24,432 bases of DNA from Collinsella sp. (GTDB taxonomy: Bacteria > Actinomycetota > Coriobacteriia > Coriobacteriales > Coriobacteriaceae). The DNA is taken from positions 1 through 24,432 of the forward strand of contig JAHYYK010000036.1 of the NCBI GenBank assembly GCA_019425005.1, written 5' to 3'. Shown piece after piece: positions 6,111-13,100 of the stretch. Position numbers and translations under genes: made by a program. Every line of letters starts with the position of its first letter. Position 1 is the stretch's first letter. The notes beneath the pieces were generated by a model that saw nothing but the letters and a program-made list of their open reading frames with translations, did not search any database and was not told where the DNA came from.

Positions 6111-8351
6111 TTAGTCAAACAAACTCGGCATGTCGTTTTCCTTCATGAGGGCGCCGGCGGAGGGCAGGCTCTGCGCGGTGAACTTTTCGGCCGAGACGCC
6201 GGCGCCAAGAATCTCCTCGGTCGTGCCGACGGTGGTGACCGAGCGGCCCTTCTTGGCCGTAAAGGCCTGGACGCCCTGCGTGTTGGTGGTCGTCTTGGTC
6301 TTGAGCAGCGACGTGTTGAAGTTCATCAGGCGGTAGTCGCTCGAGACCAGCGCGAGGTCGCGGTCCTCCTTGAGCACCTGCGCATACAGCAGCTTGCTGC
6401 CGCCGTAGATGGCGTTCTTAAGGCGCTTGCGGTTGGTCTTGGTAGCGTATCCAGAAAGCGCGACACGCACCACGCGGCCGTTCTCAAAGACGAACAGCAC
6501 GTCGGCCTTGTAGTCCTCGGGGTCGATGACCCAGATGACGCTCTCGTCGGGTTCCATCTCAAGATCGGTCGGTAGGTACGAGCCCAGCTGGGCCGACTTG
6601 GTATCCTCAAACGCCGCGACCTTGCACTTGTACACCTGGCTCTTGTTGGTAAAGACCAGCAGCTCGTGCGTGTTGGAGGACGGGAACTCGATAAAGGGTT
6701 TGTCGCCGTCCTTGTACTTGAGCGTGGTCGCCTTCTTGAGCACGCGGTCCGTCATCTTCTTAAGGTAGCCGTCGCGCGAGAGCATGATGGTGACCGGGTA
6801 CTCCTCGACCTCGGGCTCCAGGCTCACCTCGATGACCTCATGGGGCTCGATCCTGCCCGTGCGGCGCGGCATCACGTACTTCTTGTTAACCGCGGCCAGC
6901 TCGTCGCTGATGACCTTCTTGATGTTGTCCTCGCTCGAGAGGATCTCCTCGAGTTCGGCGATCTCGCCCTCGAGCTTGGCAATGTCCTTGGTGCGGTTGA
7001 GGATGTACTCCTCGTTGATGTTGCGGAGCTTGAGCTCGGCGACAAACTCGGCCTGGGTCTCGTCGATGTCGAAACCCTTCATAAGGTTGGGCACGACCTC
7101 GGCCTCGAGTTTGGTGCCGCGGATGATGGCGATTGCCTTGTCGATGTCGAGCAGGATCGCCTCAAGGCCGTGCAGCAGGTGCAGGCGCTCGGACTTTTTG
7201 CCCAGGTCAAAGTTAATGCGGCGACGCGTGGACTCAATACGCCACTTGACCCACTCGCGCAGGATCTGGCGCACGCCCATAACACGGGGATAGCCGTCGA
7301 CGAGCACGTTGAAGTTGCACGAGAACGAGTCCTGCAGCGTGGTCGAGCGATAGAGCTTGGCCATGAGCTTGTCGGGGTCGACGCCGCGCTTAAGGTCGAT
7401 GGCGATGCGCAAGCCCGAGAGGTCGGTCTCGTCGCGGATGTCAGCGATCTCTTTGACCTTGCCCTCCTTGGAGAGCTTGACGATGCGCTCGATGATGACA
7501 TCGGTCTTGGTGGTGTAGGGGATCTCATACACCTCGATGATGCGCTCTTCGGGGATCCAGCGCCAGCGGGAGCGAATCTGGAAGCTGCCAAGACCGGTCT
7601 CGATGATCTTCTCCATCTCCTCGCGGCGGTAGATAATCTCGCCGCCGGTCGAGAAATCGGGCATGGGCATGTACTCGAGCAGGTCGCAGTCGGGGTCCTT
7701 CAGGTAGTGCATCGTGGCGGTGCAGACCTCGTTGAGGTTGAAGCCGCAGATATCGGACGCCATAGCGACGCCGATGCCCTTGTTGGCCGAGACGAGGATG
7801 TTGGGGAACGTGGTGGGCAGCAGACGCGGCTCCTTCATGGCACCGTCGTAGCTGTCGACGAAGTCGACCGGGTCCTTGTCGATGTCCTTGAAGATCTCGG
7901 CGCTGATGGGGGAGAGCTTGGCCTCGGTGTAACGTGAGGCGGCGTAGCTCAGGTCGCCCGAATAGTACTTGCCAAAGTTGCCCTTCGACTCCACGAAGGG
8001 GGCAAGCAGCGCCTCGTTGCCGGTGGCCAGGCGCACCATCGTGTCGTAGATCGCGGCGTCGCCATGGGGGTTGAGCTTCATGGTCTGGCCCACGATGTTG
8101 GCGCTCTTCTGGCGCTCGCCCTTGAGCAGACCCATCTTGTACATAGTGTAGAGCAGCTTGCGATGCGAGGGCTTAAAGCCGTCGATCTCGGGGAATGCTC
8201 GCGAGACGTTGACGCTCATGGCGTAGGGCATGTAGTTGACCTCGAGCGTCTGCGTAATCGGCTGGTCGGTAACCTCGGAGTGCAGGCCGATGACGTTCTC
8301 GGCGTTGACCTGCTTTTTCTTTGGCTGGTTCTTCGTCTTCTTCTTTGCCAC
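6111..8351 (-). CDS. parC: Type IIA topoisomerase subunit A (topoisomerase IV-like)
   Basis: 746 residues. It is the DNA-breaking subunit of a type IIA topoisomerase, acting with the ATPase subunit encoded just upstream. The winged-helix domain has FKPSHRKLLYTMYKMGL, the quinolone region LNPHGDAAIYDTMVRLA (93-109), and the catalytic tyrosine Y141 in AASRYTEAKLS. A coiled region around 450-490 and a C-terminal beta-propeller-like domain follow. No GyrA-box (QRRGGKG-like) is visible, which favours topoisomerase IV over gyrase. The residue matching GyrA Ser83 is Ala99, while the Asp87 equivalent (D103) is kept. The GTG start at 8351 has AAGAGGAA upstream and lies 45 bases after parE. The N-terminus is Lys-rich. 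A second, gyrase pair is expected elsewhere in the genome. Confidence 0.88.
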   Translation of the reverse strand: MAKKKTKNQPKKKQVNAENVIGLHSEVTDQPITQTLEVNYMPYAMSVNVSRAFPEIDGFKPSHRKLLYTMYKMGLLKGERQKSANIVGQTMKLNPHGDAAIYDTMVRLATGNEALLAPFVESKGNFGKYYSGDLSYAASRYTEAKLSPISAEIFKDIDKDPVDFVDSYDGAMKEPRLLPTTFPNILVSANKGIGVAMASDICGFNLNEVCTATMHYLKDPDCDLLEYMPMPDFSTGGEIIYRREEMEKIIETGLGSFQIRSRWRWIPEERIIEVYEIPYTTKTDVIIERIVKLSKEGKVKEIADIRDETDLSGLRIAIDLKRGVDPDKLMAKLYRSTTLQDSFSCNFNVLVDGYPRVMGVRQILREWVKWRIESTRRRINFDLGKKSERLHLLHGLEAILLDIDKAIAIIRGTKLEAEVVPNLMKGFDIDETQAEFVAELKLRNINEEYILNRTKDIAKLEGEIAELEEILSSEDNIKKVISDELAAVNKKYVMPRRTGRIEPHEVIEVSLEPEVEEYPVTIMLSRDGYLKKMTDRVLKKATTLKYKDGDKPFIEFPSSNTHELLVFTNKSQVYKCKVAAFEDTKSAQLGSYLPTDLEMEPDESVIWVIDPEDYKADVLFVFENGRVVRVALSGYATKTNRKRLKNAIYGGSKLLYAQVLKEDRDLALVSSDYRLMNFNTSLLKTKTTTNTQGVQAFTAKKGRSVTTVGTTEEILGAGVSAEKFTAQSLPSAGALMKENDMPSLFD

Positions 8352-8396
8352 GATTTCCTCTTGAACTTCTTATGGGCCGTCGTTATCGATTTGCTG

Positions 8397-10394
8397 CTAT
8401 TGCAGGTCCAGCTGGTCCAGGTATTCCTTGCCGTGCTCGGAGATATGGCGCTTACGGCCCGCCTCGTCGTTGCCCAGCAACAGGTTGAACATGGTTTCCA
8501 TCTTGGTGACGTCCTCGGGCTCCACCTTGATCAGGCGACGCGTCTCGGGGTTCATGGTGGTGAGCCACATCATGTCCGGATCGTTCTCACCAAGACCCTT
8601 GGAGCGGTTGATGGAACACTTCTGGTCGCCGATCTCCTTGAGGATGCCGTTCTTCTCGAGCTCGGTGTAGGCAAAGTAGGTCTTCCCTTTGCAGTTGATC
8701 TCGTAGAGCGGCGACTCGGCGATATACACGTAGCCTTCGTCGATAAGTGTGGGCACCAGACGGTAGAGCATGGTGAGCACGAGCGTGCGAATGTGATAGC
8801 CGTCGACGTCGGCGTCCGTACAGATGATGACTTTGTTCCAGTTGAGGTTGTCCAGGTCAAAGGCACCGAGGTTCTTGATGCGCTTGTCCTTGATCTCTAC
8901 GCCGCAGCCCAGTACGCGCATGAGGTCCATGATGATGTCGGACTTAAAGATGCGCGGGTAGTCCTCCTTCAGGCAGTTGAGGATCTTGCCTCGGACGGGC
9001 ATAACGCCTTGGAACTCGGCATCGCGCGAGGTGCGAATGGCGCCTGCTGCCGAGTCGCCCTCTACGATGTAGATCTCGCGACGGTTTTTGTCCTTGGAGC
9101 GGCAGTCGATGAACTTCTGCACGCGGTTGGCCATGTCGGTCTTCTGCTGCAGGTTGGTCTTAATGCTCTGGCGGGTCTTCTCGGCGTTCTCACGCGAGCG
9201 CTTGTTGATGAGCACCTGCTCCACAATCTTGTTGGCGGCGTCTTTGTTCTCGATCAAATAGGTCGAGAGGCGCTCCTTAAAGAAGGCGGTCATGGCCTGC
9301 TGGATAAAGCGGTTATTGATAGCCTTCTTGGTCTGGTTTTCGTAGGACGTCTGGGTGGAGAAGCAGTTAGTCACCAGAACCAGGCAGTCCTGGACGTCCT
9401 GCCACTTGATGCCGCTCTCGTTTTTGTTGTACTTGCCTTGATTCTTGATGTAGGCATCGATGGCGCTGGTCAGAGCGCTGCGGGCTGCCTTCTCGGGCGA
9501 ACCGCCGTTCTCGAGCCAGGAGGAGTTGTGGTAGTACTCCTGCATCGTGAAGGTGCGCGAGAAGCACATGCACGCGGTGATCTTGACGTTGTAATCGGGC
9601 AGGTCCTCGCGGTCGCGACCGCGACGGTCAGCCTCGATAAAGAAGGGCTCGGTAAGGTAGTCGGTACCGACCTTTTCGAGCACGTAGTCCTCGATGCCCT
9701 TGGGATAGCAAAAATCCTCTTCGGTAAACTCGCCGTCGTCGCCCTCGATGCGCAGGCGGAAGGTCACGTTGGCGTTAACCACGGCCTGGCGGCGCATGGT
9801 CTCGCGATACCAGTCGTGGGGAATGCTGATCGAGGTAAAGACCTCAAGATCGGGGCGCCACTTGATGGTGGTGCCGGTGCGGTCCTCGTCGCTGGGCTCG
9901 ATCTCGAGCGCCTTCTTTTTGGCGCCGACGACCTTGCCTTTCTTAAAGTGCAGAGAGTACTTGTTACCGTCGCGCCAAACGGTGACGTCCATGTACTCGG
10001 AAGCGTACTGGGTCGCGCACGAGCCCAGGCCGTTGGTGCCGAGCGAGAAGTCGTAGTCGCCGCCCTGGTTGTTGTTGTACTTGCCGCCGGCGTAGAGCTC
10101 GCAAAAGACGAGCTCCCAGTTAAAGCGCTTCTCGGAAGGGTTCCAGTCGAGTGGGCAGCCGCGGCCGTTGTCCTCTACCTGAATGGAGCCATCGCGAAAG
10201 GCGGTAAGGATGATGAGCTTGCCGTAGCCCTGGCGCGCCTCGTCAACGGCGTTGGACAGGATCTCGAAGGCGGCATGTGCGCAGCCGTCGAGCCCGTCCG
10301 AGCCAAAGATGACGGCGGGGCGCAGGCGTACGCGCTCCTCGTCCTTGAGCTGACGAATACTGTCGTTACCATAGTTTGCGGTGTTTTTTGCCAT
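8397..10394 (-). CDS. parE: Type IIA topoisomerase subunit B (topoisomerase IV-like)
   Basis: 665 residues. It is the ATP-driven subunit of the same topoisomerase. The GHKL ATPase domain has E44 and N48 in FEILSNAVDEA, the VEDNGRGCP loop (73-81), the glycine loop LGTNGLGS (118-125), and a QTKKAI lysine loop. The Toprim domain has EGDSAAGAI (445-453), TDADVDGYHIRT (526-537) and NRSKGLGEN (596-604). These deviate from the usual EGDSAGGSAKQGR, DADVDGAHI and RYKGLGEM, so this is a divergent branch. The ATG at 10394 follows GAGAGAGCGAGT; the better AAAGGAG site lies about 16 bases upstream, an unusually wide spacing. It is the first gene of the parE-parC operon, with a perfect SOS-type box about 100 bases upstream. 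Confidence 0.88.
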   Translation of the reverse strand: MAKNTANYGNDSIRQLKDEERVRLRPAVIFGSDGLDGCAHAAFEILSNAVDEARQGYGKLIILTAFRDGSIQVEDNGRGCPLDWNPSEKRFNWELVFCELYAGGKYNNNQGGDYDFSLGTNGLGSCATQYASEYMDVTVWRDGNKYSLHFKKGKVVGAKKKALEIEPSDEDRTGTTIKWRPDLEVFTSISIPHDWYRETMRRQAVVNANVTFRLRIEGDDGEFTEEDFCYPKGIEDYVLEKVGTDYLTEPFFIEADRRGRDREDLPDYNVKITACMCFSRTFTMQEYYHNSSWLENGGSPEKAARSALTSAIDAYIKNQGKYNKNESGIKWQDVQDCLVLVTNCFSTQTSYENQTKKAINNRFIQQAMTAFFKERLSTYLIENKDAANKIVEQVLINKRSRENAEKTRQSIKTNLQQKTDMANRVQKFIDCRSKDKNRREIYIVEGDSAAGAIRTSRDAEFQGVMPVRGKILNCLKEDYPRIFKSDIIMDLMRVLGCGVEIKDKRIKNLGAFDLDNLNWNKVIICTDADVDGYHIRTLVLTMLYRLVPTLIDEGYVYIAESPLYEINCKGKTYFAYTELEKNGILKEIGDQKCSINRSKGLGENDPDMMWLTTMNPETRRLIKVEPEDVTKMETMFNLLLGNDEAGRKRHISEHGKEYLDQLDLQ

Positions 10395-10491
10395 ACTCGC
10401 TCTCTCGGTGCTCCTTTGCTGCGTTTAAGTCATATAGATAGTCAAGGTAGCATAGCCCAGCCCACAGACGATTCCACCCAACACGAAATCC

Positions 10492-10509
10492 ATCGAACAA
10501 TCGTTCGAT
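10492..10509. promoter_or_regulatory. LexA (SOS) box upstream of parE
   Basis: ATCGAACAATCGTTCGAT is a perfect inverted repeat around AATC and contains TCGAAC-N4-GTTCGA, the SOS box form known from mycobacteria and other actinobacteria (core GAAC-N4-GTTC). It lies in the 152-base gap upstream of parE, about 100 bases from its start codon. The only gene it could control from there is the leftward parE-parC operon. LexA binding is inferred from the motif. Confidence 0.6.
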
Positions 10510-10546
10510 TAGATAATGGATGCTTGGGATGCGGGTGGGGTCTGTC

Positions 10547-11929
10547 CTATTCAAACATCTGCGGCAGGTCGATGAAGACGGTTCGATCGCTTTCGTCAGC
10601 TTCGAAGCCCGAACGGGAGAAGAATCCGTAGCGATGGCACTTGAGCCCCGTTGCCTCGACTTGGGTGATTTCCTCGTCGACCATTTTTTGCGTGACGGGG
10701 GATTTGCGGAACTTTGCTTCGTAGAATGCGTAGCCCTCGGGGTCTTGCGTTACCACATCGAATTCGCCGCTCGTTTTGTTTGCGGGATCGTCGTACCAGT
10801 ACTTGCCTATGGCATCGAAAGCCGGTTCGATCTTGCCAGTCCTATTTTGCCGCACGAGGTATTGACGGCAGATCTCCTCGAACATATGTGGAGTGTAGTT
10901 TTCCTCGAAGTCTTGGGAGACGTGACGATCATAGAAGACTTCCGGGTCGAGCAGCTGACGCGCAGAGGCATTGCGGAAGACGTAGCGATAGTAAAAGAGC
11001 GAAAGTGGGTCCACCACAAAGTAGCCAGACTTGCGCTTATTCGTAGGGTCGTTGATGGGTGCACGCTTTTGGACGATTTCGAGCGACATGAGCTTGTCGA
11101 GTACGTCTGCCATGGCCGGACCGCTCGAGACGTGCGACTGTGCCAGCACGTCCCCCCAACGGGAGTAACCTTGTGCGAGAGCCCCGAAAACTTCGTTGGC
11201 GTTGGTCATCTTCGAGATCTCGGCGTTGAGATAGGACGGTACTTCGCTTTCTAAGCGGGCGCCAGGTTCTGTGACGAGCTCGATGATATTGTCGCGTACG
11301 CTTTGGGACTGATCGATGAGGCGATTGTAAAAGGGGATGCCGCCAAAAACGCTATAGAGCCGCACCTTGTCCTCGGGTGAGAACGCGGGATAGAACTTTG
11401 CAGCGTCAAAGTAATCCATGGGCTTAAGCTCAAGCGCGAGATCAATTCGCCCGTAGAGGGGGCTTTCATGCTCGATGAGAGATTTCATAATCTCAACGTA
11501 GGAGCCGCACAGGACAATGTTTAAACGTGAGTCTTCCCTGTGAGCGTCGATTGAGGTCTGGAGAATGCTGTCTAAGCCTTTAACCGCATCTCTCAAGTAG
11601 GGGTATTCGTCGAGAACGAGGGTAATGTTCTTGTCTTTGGCTTGGGCAAACAGAAATTCGATGAGCTCGCGGATGCCCGTGAAGGCGAGCGGAGGAAAGC
11701 TTAGCGCTTCAGCAGCAAGGGCGGACAGACTCTCGAGGTTGTCTGCCTCGGAGGTTTGGCGGCACTCGTAATAGATCGTTGCGACGTCCGATAAATCGGT
11801 TAGCGCCTGCTTGATGAGCTCACTTTTGCCGACGCGACGCCTTCCGTAAATGAGAACATTGCGCTGCTCGGGCGCATTGAGTGTTTTCTTAATACGGGCG
11901 AGTTCAAGCTCCCTGCCAATGAATTCCAC
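10547..11929 (-). CDS. Archaeal-ATPase/DUF234 family ATPase
   Basis: 460 residues. The ATPase domain begins MEFIGRELELARIKKTL, with Walker A GRRRVGKS (29-36) and Walker B NITLVLDEY (101-109). The C-terminal DUF234 domain includes YFVVDPLSLFYYRYVF and a PD-(D/E)xK-like core: E389, D391 and EAK at 404-406. The family is frequent in archaea and gut anaerobes and has no settled function; it differs from the DUF4143 ATPase at 4723. The start is a GTG at 11929 with AAGGA about 9 bases upstream. Palindromes of the form ACTCGG-N6-CCGAGT lie just upstream, the nearest about 20 bases from the start codon, so they may be sites for its own control. The stop lies 152 bases before parE. Confidence 0.88.
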   Translation of the reverse strand: MEFIGRELELARIKKTLNAPEQRNVLIYGRRRVGKSELIKQALTDLSDVATIYYECRQTSEADNLESLSALAAEALSFPPLAFTGIRELIEFLFAQAKDKNITLVLDEYPYLRDAVKGLDSILQTSIDAHREDSRLNIVLCGSYVEIMKSLIEHESPLYGRIDLALELKPMDYFDAAKFYPAFSPEDKVRLYSVFGGIPFYNRLIDQSQSVRDNIIELVTEPGARLESEVPSYLNAEISKMTNANEVFGALAQGYSRWGDVLAQSHVSSGPAMADVLDKLMSLEIVQKRAPINDPTNKRKSGYFVVDPLSLFYYRYVFRNASARQLLDPEVFYDRHVSQDFEENYTPHMFEEICRQYLVRQNRTGKIEPAFDAIGKYWYDDPANKTSGEFDVVTQDPEGYAFYEAKFRKSPVTQKMVDEEITQVEATGLKCHRYGFFSRSGFEADESDRTVFIDLPQMFE

Positions 11930-11946
11930 TTACTCGGTTCCTTCCG

Positions 11947-11964
11947 ACTCGGTTTTGTCCGAGT
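11947..11964. repeat. ACTCGG-N6-CCGAGT palindrome, copy 1
   Basis: ACTCGGTTTTGTCCGAGT has perfect 6-bp arms and lies 18 bases upstream of the GTG of the DUF234 ATPase. The same element recurs at 12001-12033, and a lone TACTCGG half-site lies at 11931-11937. It is probably an operator or a small repeat tied to the ATPase gene. Confidence 0.6.
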
Positions 11965-12000
11965 TAATTGTATCGCATGAATAAGTTTATGCTCGAGTTT

Positions 12001-12033
12001 ACTCGGACAAAACCGAGTCGGTTTTGTCCGAGT
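12001..12033. repeat. 33-bp perfect palindrome (two overlapping copies of the element)
   Basis: ACTCGGACAAAACCGA (12001-12016) is followed by a single G and then its exact reverse complement (12018-12033). It can be read as two overlapping 18-bp elements like the one at 11947-11964. It could form a cruciform or hairpin, but there is no T-run, so it does not look like a terminator. It lies between the divergent ATPase and XRE genes. Confidence 0.7.
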
Positions 12034-12095
12034 AAGTTTGAATAGCGAATCGAAATTGTTATGTCCACATGGCGATGGCGGACATGGTTTCCATA

Positions 12096-12145
12096 ATGAC
12101 AGATTTAGTTGACATCTTGTGAAGGATGCAATATATTTCTGTCAT
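12096..12145. promoter_or_regulatory. Inverted repeat bracketing the XRE promoter
   Basis: ATGACAGA (12096-12103) and its reverse complement TCTGTCAT (12138-12145) lie on either side of the promoter at 12109-12137. A related CTGTCCAT half-site follows near 12160. This placement suits autoregulation by the XRE protein encoded just downstream. Confidence 0.4.
12109..12137 (+). promoter_or_regulatory. Promoter of the XRE-membrane protein operon
   Basis: TTGACA (12109-12114), a perfect -35 box, is followed after 17 bases by TATATT (12132-12137). The predicted transcription start, near 12144, rules out the in-frame ATG at 12126 and supports the start at 12186. Confidence 0.75.
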
Positions 12146-12185
12146 GTTGCAACGGATATCTGTCCATTACTACGAAAGGAACTCC

Positions 12186-12416
12186 ATGCCGGGCAAAAAG
12201 AACCTACGCATGAAGGCGGCACGCGCGGCGGCTGGCCTTTCGCAAGCTGACTTAGCCCAAGCCGTGGGCGTTACGCGCCAAACCATCGGCCTTATCGAGG
12301 CGGGCGGCTACAACCCCACGCTCAATTTGTGCGTGGCAATCTGTAAGGCGCTGCGCGTTACGTTGAACGACTTGTTTTGGGAAGACGAAACCGACGCCGA
12401 CCCTAATGCTCTTTAG
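12186..12416 (+). CDS. XRE-family helix-turn-helix regulator
   Basis: 76 residues, essentially one HTH domain: MKAARAAAGLSQADLAQAVG, then VTRQTIGLIEAGGYNPTLNL and CKALRVTLNDLFW. These short regulators typically pair with a small membrane protein gene, as here, and repress their own operon. The ATG at 12186 was chosen because AAAGGA lies 5 bases upstream and because the promoter start point falls after the earlier ATG at 12126. The membrane protein gene begins 9 bases after its stop. Confidence 0.88.
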   Translation: MPGKKNLRMKAARAAAGLSQADLAQAVGVTRQTIGLIEAGGYNPTLNLCVAICKALRVTLNDLFWEDETDADPNAL

Positions 12417-12425
12417 GAGTTCACT

Positions 12426-13010
12426 ATGAAATATGAAGATCTGAAAATCGTGCAAAAGTGGCGTGAATATGCCGGCCCAAAGGATGAACGCCTGGAGGCT
12501 GAGAACGCGAAGATCTACAAGATTGGCTTCGCGCTGCTTTCGTTTGGCATGTTGATGATCTTTTTCTACCAGTTTATAGCTCGACAGGTTGCGTGGGTTC
12601 ACAGCGACGCAAGTGAAATGCCGCATGGCTTTGCAACGCCGTTCGAGGCAGCCATGTATTTGTGGCTCGTTCTCGTGATGTTGATTTGCGCAGGACTGCA
12701 AACGCGGAAGGGCTATGTCGATACCAATCGTTTTGGGCAAACCGAGCATCTTCCTGTTGGATATTTCCTGCTTGTCAGCGGTCTTAGCGGCGCCGCGTTC
12801 GCGCTTGTTATTGCCGCAATGCGCTGTGTCGCTGAGGCGCAGATCGTATCGCTCGAAAGCGTCTTTTGGTTGGCGAACCTGGCCACGGGCGTGTTCTGCG
12901 GTGCGACGATTTTCGCGGCCACGTTTGCTGTCCTGTGCGCAACGTTTTTCACGGCGAAAAGACGCCGTGCCAAGCTCGAGGCAGAACTCGACTCCTCAGA
13001 CGACATTTAA
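12426..13010 (+). CDS. Small integral membrane protein with four predicted helices
   Basis: 194 residues. I do not recognise a specific function. A charged N-terminal cytoplasmic stretch (1-30) precedes four hydrophobic segments at about 33-50, 73-91, 111-132 and 146-175, and a basic KRRRAK tail ends in acidic DSSDD. Proteins of this shape often sit directly after a short XRE regulator, and some relate to the DUF6773 or DUF3169 groups, but I cannot assign one. AGGAG lies 6 bases upstream of the ATG. It shares the promoter at 12109 and ends just before a strong hairpin. Confidence 0.8.
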   Translation: MKYEDLKIVQKWREYAGPKDERLEAENAKIYKIGFALLSFGMLMIFFYQFIARQVAWVHSDASEMPHGFATPFEAAMYLWLVLVMLICAGLQTRKGYVDTNRFGQTEHLPVGYFLLVSGLSGAAFALVIAAMRCVAEAQIVSLESVFWLANLATGVFCGATIFAATFAVLCATFFTAKRRRAKLEAELDSSDDI

Positions 13011-13015
13011 TGTGC

Positions 13016-13054
13016 AATGGGCTGGCTCTGGGTATCCAGAACCAGCCCATTTTG
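13016..13054 (+). terminator. Rho-independent terminator of the XRE operon
   Basis: ATGGGCTGG (13017-13025) pairs with CCAGCCCAT (13042-13050), with an inner TCTGG/CCAGA stem around GTAT, followed by TTT. It lies 6 bases after the membrane protein stop. The mirrored A-run before the stem could let it also serve the convergent surface-protein gene. Confidence 0.75.
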
Positions 13055-13100
13055 ATGTTCAATGAGCCGAGTCGACGTCTCTCACAAAAGTAACTAGGAG

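Noticed and set aside
6666..7937. A 423-codon open frame antisense to parC
   Set aside because: Same cause: low-complexity mirror of the ParC codons, with no recognisable motif.
8064..10631. An 855-codon open frame on the + strand antisense to parE and the start of parC
   Set aside because: It is the mirror of well-supported coding sequence. It has repetitive Leu/Val/Asp/Gly composition, no domain and no ribosome site, and arises from GC-biased codon use.
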